A stretch of DNA of 22,131 bases, from contig JAKPQU010000213.1 in the NCBI GenBank assembly GCA_029555925.1, positions 1 through 22,131 of the forward strand, read 5' to 3'. The position numbers and the translations under genes are program-made. This DNA is from Bacillota bacterium. GTDB lineage: Bacteria; Eremiobacterota; SpSt-956; JAKJGF01. Below, piece after piece: positions 7,375-13,239 of this stretch (positions are counted from its first letter, which is position 1; each line of letters opens with the position of its first letter). Below the pieces are notes generated by a model. The model was not told the DNA's origin. It was given only the letters and a program-made list of their open reading frames with translations, and searched no databases.

Positions 7375-8757
7375 CTATAACCAGTCATAAAGGGCATGGC
7401 CTGCGCCTCCGTCACCGACTGCAGACGTATGGCCGTCAAGTTTTAGTCTCAATTCAGTAGGTTGTTCTGCATTAAAGAGGGCATCTTCCCTGCTTACAAG
7501 GCCTGCATCTACAAGTCTCATAAGGCTTTCGGTAAAGGTCTGCATTCCATCCTGCTGTCCTTCAACAATAAATTCATATATATCAGAGATTTTATTCTCT
7601 GATATTAAACTTTTTATTGTAGGAGTAACAAACATTACTTCAGTTGCAGGTACTATACCAGTTGCATCTATTTTAGTCAAAAGTTTCATAGCTATAACAC
7701 CTTTAAGTGTATTGGCCAGAACCTGTCTGAATTGTTCCTGAGTTTTGCCGGTAAAAACATCCAGAACTCTTTCAATTGCCTGAACGGCATTTGAGGAGTG
7801 AATGGTACTGAATACAAGATGACCGGTTTCTGCTGCAAGAGCTGCTGTTTCAATTGTTTCCTGATCTCTCATTTCTCCGATGAGTATAACATTGGGATCC
7901 TGTCTTAAGGCCTGTTTCAATGCATCGGCAAAAGAAAGAGCATCTATACCGACTTCTCTTTGAGATATTATGGACATTTTATCTTCATGAACAAATTCTA
8001 TAGGGTCTTCGATAGTAATTATATGAAGTTTTCTTGTTCTGTTTATCTGATTTATAATAGCCGATAAAGTCGTGGATTTACCGGCTCCTGCAGGCCCGCA
8101 TACAAGCACAAGACCGCTTTTCAGTTCGCCGAAATATTTTAAACTTTCAGGTAAATTTAAATCCTTAAAGGATTTACCTCCCATACCTAGCATACGGAAA
8201 GCTGCACTTATTCTTTCCCTTTCATAAAAAGCATTTACCCTGAAACGTACCTTATTACCCGGAAGTGTATAGGCATAATTCAGACTCAGATTTTCATGGA
8301 ACATTGCCCTCTGTTTTTCATCCATTCCTCCGAGTATTAAGCGCTTCGTATCATTTTCCGTAAGAGACTGCTCTCCGATGGGCAATAATTCTCTCTCAAG
8401 GCGAACAATAGGAGGACTTCCAACCTTGAGATGAAGATCTGATGCATTATGCTCCACAAGAACCTGTAAAAGGTCATCCAGTTCCAGAGGTAAATCGGAA
8501 ATTTCCGGCACATCCATACCCTTTTCATATTGTTCCAGAATAGGATTAAAATAAGGAACTTTCAGCCTGTGAAGAAGATAAACAAATTCTATTTTAGGTA
8601 TTGTCAACAGTTCGGCTGCCTTGTCAAAAGTAATCTTCTCTTCCCTGAAAAGTTCCACTACGGCAAGCTCAAGTATTTTCCTGGAAAGGGTACTTTCATC
8701 CTGTACGCCCAGAATATCCGCAAAATCAGGTAAAATATCGATTTGTAATTTATTCAT
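7375..8757 (-). CDS. pilT: PilT-type retraction ATPase fused to an N-terminal UPF0175-like domain
   Basis: The product has 460 residues; PilT alone is usually about 345-370. Residues 1-75 resemble UPF0175 small proteins: LQIDILPDFADILG, ILELAVVELFREEKI, KAAELLTIPKIEFVYLLHR, ending in a VPYFNP stretch. From about residue 88 the PilT core follows, with VEHNASDLHLKVGSPP, RFRVNAFYERE, Walker A GPAGAGKST (221-229, K227), Asp box IITIEDPIEF, Walker B ILIGEMRD (E295) and an intact His box TGHLVFSTIH (H313, H320). All catalytic elements of a hexameric retraction motor are therefore present. The ATG at 8757 is chosen because AAGGA lies 10 bases upstream and UPF0175-like sequence starts there; an upstream GTG extension at 8847 would overlap the preceding gene. 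It shares about 340 C-terminal residues with the downstream coiled-coil paralogue. No PilB, PilC or pilin gene is in the window, so a pilus role is not shown by context. Confidence 0.92.
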   Translation of the reverse strand: MNKLQIDILPDFADILGVQDESTLSRKILELAVVELFREEKITFDKAAELLTIPKIEFVYLLHRLKVPYFNPILEQYEKGMDVPEISDLPLELDDLLQVLVEHNASDLHLKVGSPPIVRLERELLPIGEQSLTENDTKRLILGGMDEKQRAMFHENLSLNYAYTLPGNKVRFRVNAFYERERISAAFRMLGMGGKSFKDLNLPESLKYFGELKSGLVLVCGPAGAGKSTTLSAIINQINRTRKLHIITIEDPIEFVHEDKMSIISQREVGIDALSFADALKQALRQDPNVILIGEMRDQETIETAALAAETGHLVFSTIHSSNAVQAIERVLDVFTGKTQEQFRQVLANTLKGVIAMKLLTKIDATGIVPATEVMFVTPTIKSLISENKISDIYEFIVEGQQDGMQTFTESLMRLVDAGLVSREDALFNAEQPTELRLKLDGHTSAVGDGGAGHALYDWL

Positions 8758-8765
8758 AAAATTTC

Positions 8766-8787
8766 GTTCCTTTATATAAAAAGGAAC
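8766..8787 (-). promoter_or_regulatory. Hairpin covering the pilT ribosome binding site
   Basis: GTTCCTTT (8766-8773) and AAAGGAAC (8780-8787) are perfect complements around a 6-base loop. In the minus-strand mRNA the 3' arm contains the AAAGGAAC Shine-Dalgarno of pilT, 10 bases before its ATG. The stem could hide the site and reduce or condition translation. This is seen in sequence; regulation is inferred. Confidence 0.6.
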
Positions 8788-8812
8788 CGATTCATCAGAC
8801 CTCCTAACAATA

Positions 8813-9304
8813 TTATATATGAACGGGGATTCCCAATTTCTTTGCACAGAGATTAAATAAAGTTTTTAATTCGTTAAAATTCAAATAGAAAAAGTATACT
8901 GTAGACACTATTGCGCCAAGACCTATGCCGGATCTTGTATTGACTCTTTCAATACTGTTAGCTTTACCGATAAATGGTACTTTTATTTTCAGAGCAAGCA
9001 ATATTATAGCAACAATAGCACCGAGTTTTAATATAAAACTCATAAAACCATCTATATTATGCATATTTCCGGTTGGTATAATAACTTCAAGCCAGGAAAT
9101 AAGAATAAACGCAATGGGAATGCTCAAAAAACGAACCATAACATCAAGAACTATATTTATATAATTAGTCAACATAGGCTGAATTTTAATTGTTCTTTTT
9201 TCAGAATGAAGGGTCCATACATCAACAGCCATACCTAACATTCCAAATAACACAGTGCCCGCCAGAAGGTAGATAAACCAGACAAGAACAAAGCCAGTAC
9301 TCAT
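8813..9304 (-). CDS. Small four-helix membrane protein, unknown function
   Basis: The product has 163 residues that I do not recognise. Hydrophobic segments at about 5-26, 52-72, 86-107 and 126-143 suggest four membrane helices joined by short loops, with a basic stretch around residues 33-41 (HSEKRTIKI) and another at 108-124. The ATG at 9304 has AAGGTGA 6-7 bases upstream, a good ribosome binding site. It is first in the minus-strand run and lies 55 bp before pilT, so it is likely co-transcribed with it. The fold has a CvpA-like or small-integral-membrane look, but I cannot assign a family. The context makes it a candidate membrane platform for the PilT pair, which is speculation. Confidence 0.7.
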   Translation of the reverse strand: MSTGFVLVWFIYLLAGTVLFGMLGMAVDVWTLHSEKRTIKIQPMLTNYINIVLDVMVRFLSIPIAFILISWLEVIIPTGNMHNIDGFMSFILKLGAIVAIILLALKIKVPFIGKANSIERVNTRSGIGLGAIVSTVYFFYLNFNELKTLFNLCAKKLGIPVHI

Positions 9305-9403
9305 AAAAGCTCACCTTAATTTTTTATTAAATAAAATAATCACTCCATATAATAACAATTCATAAATGCTTCTTCTGTCACCTATTCCACATTTTAGATC
9401 ATA

Positions 9404-9451
9404 AATAAATAGAACAGGTTATAAAAAATTATAGATATAATTCTATTTATT
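9404..9451. promoter_or_regulatory. 11-bp perfect inverted repeat in the divergent control region
   Basis: AATAAATAGAA (9404-9414) and TTCTATTTATT (9441-9451) are exact reverse complements 26 bases apart, upstream of the plus-strand promoter. It may be an operator for the adjacent MerR-family regulator or simply AT-rich structure. The rest of 9305-9575 holds no gene; I could not find a convincing minus-strand promoter. Confidence 0.4.
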
Positions 9452-9489
9452 ATGCAAAATTCCTTTAAATTTTAAATCCTTCTATGATC

Positions 9490-9518
9490 TTGACAAAACT
9501 TTATAAAGTAATTACACT
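9490..9518 (+). promoter_or_regulatory. Sigma-70-type promoter for the MerR-S41 genes
   Basis: A perfect -35 TTGACA (9490-9495) and a -10 TACACT (9513-9518, four of six bases match TATAAT) are separated by exactly 17 bp. This would start a transcript near 9525, about 50 bases before the MerR-family ATG. The 17-bp spacing is that of an ordinary promoter, unlike the long spacers used by many MerR activators. Confidence 0.7.
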
Positions 9519-9575
9519 CTTATTGATTCTTTTATGATTTTACGATTTTAAATTACGATTATGAGGGATATTTTT

Positions 9576-9920
9576 ATGAAAGAAGATCGTGCTGATGAGC
9601 CGTGTTTTACGATAAGTATAGTTTCAAAAATGGTAGAGATGCATCCTCAGACAATCAGACATTATGAAAGAATGGGTCTTTTAGAGCCCCAGAGAAGTGA
9701 CGGTAATATAAGACTTTTTTCAATGAAAGATGTTGAACGTCTCAGAAGAATACAGAATTTTACAAGAGATATGGGAGTAAATCTTGCAGGAGTAGAAGTA
9801 ATTCTCAAATTACTTGATCAAATAGATGATCTGAAAGATGCCATGGAACGAGAAATGAAGGATATGAGGGGTAAAATGGAAAGAGACATGTGGCAGAGAG
9901 AAAGAGAAGTAGAAGAATAA
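9576..9920 (+). CDS. HspR-like MerR-family transcriptional regulator
   Basis: The product has 114 residues. The helix-turn-helix is FTISIVSKMVEMHPQTIRHY (residues 11-30), followed by the ERMGLLEPQRSDGNIRLFS wing and a second helix pair VERLRRIQNF. The stretch MGVNLAGVEVILKLLDQI is the hallmark of HspR-like heat-shock repressors, and the tail (residues about 85-114) is a charged coiled coil rich in Met, Glu and Arg, suited to dimerisation. I start at the ATG at 9576 because GAGGG lies 8 bases upstream; an ATG at 9561 would place that site inside the gene. No dnaK operon is nearby. Instead the S41 protease follows after 42 bp, suggesting it regulates a protein-quality function. No HAIR-type operator was found in front of it. 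DNA-binding identity is confident, targets unknown. Confidence 0.9.
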   Translation: MKEDRADEPCFTISIVSKMVEMHPQTIRHYERMGLLEPQRSDGNIRLFSMKDVERLRRIQNFTRDMGVNLAGVEVILKLLDQIDDLKDAMEREMKDMRGKMERDMWQREREVEE

Positions 9921-9962
9921 TCTCACACTGCAGGTTTAAAAGAAAGCTATAACAATTATAGG

Positions 9963-11285
9963 ATGATGAACGTGAACATTAAAAATTTATATAACATTCT
10001 TCTTTTAATATTTTTAATTTTTTTTATTACTTTTGTTGCATCAGGAGCTACAGAACATGATAACAGTAAAATGAGTTTTACCCTCCTCGGCAAAGTCTAT
10101 GCTATAGCAAAAGAAGAATTTTACGGTCAGTTCAGCAGAGAAGTTATCCTTAAAGGCAGTATTAACGAAGTAAAAAATTTTATAAAAAAATCAGGAAAAA
10201 ATCCTGACAGGGTACCGTCTTTTCAATATACAGGTAATGAAGAGAAAGATATAGACTCCTTTCAGAATATAATAACAAAAACTATAAATATTTACAAAGG
10301 GCTCAATGAAAAAGATATTTTAAGAGCTGCTCTTGACGGTATGCTTTCTTCCCTGAACGATCCCTATACTATATATATGGATCCGGCCTATTATAAACAG
10401 TATAACCAGACTATGGGTTCAAGTGATTACAGCGGCATAGGAATTTTTATAGAAATAAATGCAAAAAAGAATAACAGAATTACAATTGTAGAACCAATAG
10501 AAGATTATCCTGCCTATAAAGCCGGCCTCAGAGCAGGAGATGAAATACTCGAGATTAACGGTATAAAAACAAAAGGCCTGGATATAGATAAGGCAGCAAA
10601 CCTTATAAAGGGTCGCGAGGGAACTGTAGTGGTCATAAAGATAAGCAGAGAAAAAGCGTCTCATCCCATAGAATTTGAAATAACAAGGGCAAAAATCCAT
10701 GCAAAAAGTGTAGTGGCCAAAACACTGGATGGAAATATAGGGCTTATACGTATAAGGATCTTTGGAGAAACTACAAAAGACGAATTTGAAGAAGCTCTGA
10801 GTCAGATAGACGGAACAAAAGGTCTGATCATAGATCTCAGAAATAACGGAGGAGGCCTTGTAGAAGCTGCTGTATCGATATGCAGTCATTTTATCCCCGG
10901 TGGGAAAACAATAGTAATTATAAAAGAAAAAAACAAAGAAGATGTAAAAACATCTGAAGGGTTAAGTCCTGTAAATAAACCTGTTGTAATACTTGTAAAT
11001 GCTTATACAGCCAGTGCCTCGGAAATCACATCCGGAGCTCTGCAGGATTACGGTATAGCAAGACTTGTAGGGGAAAATACCTTCGGGAAAGGTTGTGTTC
11101 AATCAATAACAGATTTAAAAGCCGAAGGAGCCGTAAAAATTACCATAGCAAATTATTTTACACCAAAAGGAAGAGCCATACACCACATAGGTCTCAAACC
11201 GGATGTTACGGTCGAAATGGATGAAGCACTTGCAGGCAGAAATAATGATGTGCAGTTGAAAAAAGCTATAGAAATGTTAAAGTGA
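9963..11285 (+). CDS. S41-family C-terminal processing protease (CtpA/Prc type) with PDZ domain
   Basis: The product has 440 residues, normal for the family. It is a serine endoprotease that trims or degrades proteins from exposed C-termini outside the cytoplasm. A hydrophobic segment at about 8-27 is a signal peptide or anchor. The PDZ domain spans about 155-230 (GIGIFIE, AGLRAGDEILEINGI) and the S41 core about 250-410 (IGLIRIRIF, GLIIDLRNNGGGLVEAA). The Ser/Lys/Gln catalytic set is complete: Ser351 in YTASASEI, Lys376 in TFGKGCVQ and Gln380, with the 25-residue Ser-Lys spacing of Prc. The start is uncertain by three codons: ATGs at 9963 and 9966, or a GTG at 9972 that fits the AGGA at 9960 better. 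It follows the HspR-like gene closely and is probably co-transcribed. Its TGA stop lies in a GTGAGTT heptad. Confidence 0.93.
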   Translation: MMNVNIKNLYNILLLIFLIFFITFVASGATEHDNSKMSFTLLGKVYAIAKEEFYGQFSREVILKGSINEVKNFIKKSGKNPDRVPSFQYTGNEEKDIDSFQNIITKTINIYKGLNEKDILRAALDGMLSSLNDPYTIYMDPAYYKQYNQTMGSSDYSGIGIFIEINAKKNNRITIVEPIEDYPAYKAGLRAGDEILEINGIKTKGLDIDKAANLIKGREGTVVVIKISREKASHPIEFEITRAKIHAKSVVAKTLDGNIGLIRIRIFGETTKDEFEEALSQIDGTKGLIIDLRNNGGGLVEAAVSICSHFIPGGKTIVIIKEKNKEDVKTSEGLSPVNKPVVILVNAYTASASEITSGALQDYGIARLVGENTFGKGCVQSITDLKAEGAVKITIANYFTPKGRAIHHIGLKPDVTVEMDEALAGRNNDVQLKKAIEMLK

Positions 11286-11363
11286 GTTAGTCGTGAGTCG
11301 TGAAGGGTAAAGAGTGAAAAGTGAAATATTCACTGGTCACTGATAACTGTTCACTGGTCACTG
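11282..11363. repeat. Two opposed heptad arrays downstream of the S41 protease gene
   Basis: Block one reads GTGAGTT, a 4-base slip, then GTGAGTC, GTGAAGG, GTAAAGA, GTGAAAA, GTGAAAT in phase (11293-11327). One base later block two runs TTCACTG, GTCACTG, ATAACTG, TTCACTG, GTCACTG (11329-11363). The blocks are of opposite sense (GTGA versus TCAC). The protease stop codon TGA (11283-11285) is inside the first heptad. Confidence 0.9.
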
Positions 11364-11382
11364 ATAAAGAAAGGTGATAAAA

Positions 11383-12705
11383 ATGAGCATAAATTTTGCC
11401 CATATATATACTACGGCAGACAGGGACGATACTGTAAGAACAATAAAATCCTTTATGAAAGATAAGGGGTTTCTGGAAGTAAACCCTCGGGAACATATAC
11501 CGGAACTGCCTGAAGTAGATTACAGTCTGATAGAAGAAAAAAACCTGAGATTCTTCATTATAACAGGGTCCATTAAGGGATGGACAGGGATATTTGAAGA
11601 CGGAGGCACCAATGCACAGAAAGAACTCGCCAGATATATTTCAGGTGTGCTTAACAGAAAAACCATATGGACTAACTGCTCTGCTTCTACCTGCAATTAC
11701 CTCTACACAATCTTTGATGAAGGAGAAGTTACAGAAGAATTTGCCCGGGGAGATGCCTATGATTACGATGAAAAAGGACAGTTAAAATACTTTAACTGCT
11801 ATAATGAAGATGAACTTGTAAAATTTATGAACACCCTTAACATACCGCTTCCTTCTGCTACCTATGAAGAAATTATAAGAAATAATGTACCTTTAAATAA
11901 AGAGGAACTCGTTCATATAGCTTTCAAAAAAGAAGTAATTACGGAGGAAGAAGATTTAGCAGACGACTTTACTGACCTGGAAGATTACAGAGAAGAGAAA
12001 AAAAGCGGATTTTTCAATAAAATGATGGACAGACTCACTCAACCAATATGGGATAAACTGGGAAAGGATGTTTTACAGTTCCTTCCTCTTTTAAACAAAG
12101 CCCAGGAAATGGCCGGGCTGGCAAAAACTCTTATAGAACAGGGCCTGAAGGGAGATGAGCTCAGAAACCATCCTCACTATCAAAGGCTTACGGCACTGGA
12201 AAAAGAAATTACACAGGAACTTAGAAGTTCGTCCTTTTACACACCGGAAATAGAAGATATGATAAAACAGGGTATGGGGCTATCGCAAAAGATTCTTAAA
12301 GCCTATGATCCCCTCGAAGAAGAAATAAAGAAACTTAATCGCAGTGAACATTTAACCTTTCACGAACTTGCCATAATAGGAGAAAACCTTATAGCTCTAT
12401 CGGCAGGTATAAAAATCGACAGATCTGATATAAGTATAAAAAGAATTGATAAGGCTCTATCATGGGCCGGTATTCCCCAGAAGGCAGAGCCTGAAAAATT
12501 CAAATATGCCACAGGTTCGCTCATAGGTGAAATAATTATAAAAAATCACGGCGGAGAATGGATTAAAGAGGATAACATTATAGATTCCTGTGTAAAAACA
12601 GGAAATAAAACAATAAACCCCTTCAGATGGTATGAAGAAAAATTAATCAGAGGGGAAAGAACCTATCTTTATGAACAGTATAAATCAGTGACCAGTGACC
12701 AGTGA
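11383..12705 (+). CDS. Uncharacterised 440-residue soluble protein
   Basis: I do not recognise this protein. It has no signal peptide or membrane helix. An N-terminal half of about 165 residues looks like a compact alpha/beta domain containing RFFIITGSIKGW, ELARYISGVLN and WTNCSASTCNYLYTIFDEGE. An acidic linker follows (EEEDLADDFTDLEDYREE, about 185-205), then a helical region to about residue 340, and a C-terminal part with LIGEIIIKNHGGEWIKED, a pattern seen in several uncharacterised bacterial domains that sense or bind something unknown. The ATG at 11383 is chosen because AAGGTGAT lies just upstream; the longer GTG start at 11374 falls inside that site. Its last residues (Ser-Val-Thr-Ser-Asp-Gln) and stop are encoded by a heptad array. 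It lies between the protease and DUF192 genes on the same strand. Confidence 0.82.
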   Translation: MSINFAHIYTTADRDDTVRTIKSFMKDKGFLEVNPREHIPELPEVDYSLIEEKNLRFFIITGSIKGWTGIFEDGGTNAQKELARYISGVLNRKTIWTNCSASTCNYLYTIFDEGEVTEEFARGDAYDYDEKGQLKYFNCYNEDELVKFMNTLNIPLPSATYEEIIRNNVPLNKEELVHIAFKKEVITEEEDLADDFTDLEDYREEKKSGFFNKMMDRLTQPIWDKLGKDVLQFLPLLNKAQEMAGLAKTLIEQGLKGDELRNHPHYQRLTALEKEITQELRSSSFYTPEIEDMIKQGMGLSQKILKAYDPLEEEIKKLNRSEHLTFHELAIIGENLIALSAGIKIDRSDISIKRIDKALSWAGIPQKAEPEKFKYATGSLIGEIIIKNHGGEWIKEDNIIDSCVKTGNKTINPFRWYEEKLIRGERTYLYEQYKSVTSDQ

Positions 12706-12713
12706 CCAGTGTG
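12686..12713. repeat. Four phased CAGTGAC heptads at the end of the 440-aa gene
   Basis: CAGTGAC is repeated three times perfectly and followed by CAGTGTG. The array encodes the last five residues of the upstream protein and supplies its TGA (12703-12705). Because 7 is not a multiple of 3, any of the three plus frames meets a TGA within 21 bases of this array. Confidence 0.92.
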
Positions 12714-12727
12714 AAAGTTTAAAAATT

Positions 12728-13183
12728 ATGAAAAGATATATTATTTATTTAATATTATTTCTGCTCTGTATAACAGGATGTAAAAGTGAAGCTCAGTCTC
12801 CCCTGCCTGCAGGTTCACCTGTCTTTCAGAAAAAAATAATAACAGTAAAAGACAGAACTATTACAGTGGAACTAGCAGACACATCGGAAAAAAGAATGAC
12901 TGGCCTCATGTATAGAAAAAGCCTGAAAAAAAACGAAGGAATGCTCTTTATATTCTCCGATGAGGAAATTCGCTCTTTCTGGATGAAAAATACCCTTATA
13001 CCCCTGAGTATTGCCTTTATAAAAGGAGACGGCACAATAGTTCACATAGAAGACATGGAACCACAGACAGAAACAACCCATTCGTCGAAATATCCGGTAA
13101 AATATGCCCTTGAAGTAAACAAAGGGTGGTTTAAAGAGAATAACATAACAGTCGGAGATAAAATACTACTCACTGCTCACTGA
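12728..13183 (+). CDS. DUF192 lipoprotein
   Basis: The product has 151 residues. The N-terminus is a lipoprotein signal: MKRYIIYLILFLLCITGCKS, with lipobox ITGC and Cys18 as the probable lipidated residue, so the mature protein sits on the outer face of the cytoplasmic membrane (or is sorted onward). The DUF192 (PF02643) domain covers about residues 35-148, with the characteristic GLMYRKSLKKNEGMLFIF, SFWMKNTLIPLSIAFI and YALEVNKGWF stretches. The family is widespread and its biochemical role is not established. An in-frame start at 12695 is rejected because its first residues come from heptad DNA and it would bury the signal peptide. Only a weak GAAAG precedes the ATG, so translation may be coupled to the gene before. 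The last residues and TGA lie in a heptad array. Confidence 0.92.
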   Translation: MKRYIIYLILFLLCITGCKSEAQSPLPAGSPVFQKKIITVKDRTITVELADTSEKRMTGLMYRKSLKKNEGMLFIFSDEEIRSFWMKNTLIPLSIAFIKGDGTIVHIEDMEPQTETTHSSKYPVKYALEVNKGWFKENNITVGDKILLTAH

Positions 13184-13239
13184 TAACTGGTTACAGATAA
13201 CAGATAATTGGTCACAGATAACTGCTCACTGCTCACTGC
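13170..13239. repeat. Ten exactly phased heptads spanning a convergent gene boundary
   Basis: Ten consecutive 7-bp units of TCACTGC/TCACTGA/TAACTGG/TTACAGA type fill exactly 70 bp. Unit 2 (13177-13183) ends with the TGA of the DUF192 gene; unit 9 (13226-13232) begins with TCA, the complement of the TGA of the PQQ-TPR gene on the other strand. The entire 42-bp intergenic space is heptad DNA. No classical terminator hairpin with a T-run is visible. Confidence 0.95.

Noticed and set aside
8758..8847. Upstream GTG extension of PilT
   Set aside because: It overlaps the preceding gene and reads through the hairpin and ribosome binding site; the UPF0175-like domain starts at the ATG at 8757.
10419..10889. 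Long antisense frame within the S41 protease gene
   Set aside because: It is a shadow of a well-supported coding region, with no ribosome site and an unlikely Tyr/Phe/Cys-rich composition.
12695..12727. Upstream start for the DUF192 protein
   Set aside because: The residues come from heptad DNA and would displace the lipoprotein signal from the N-terminus.
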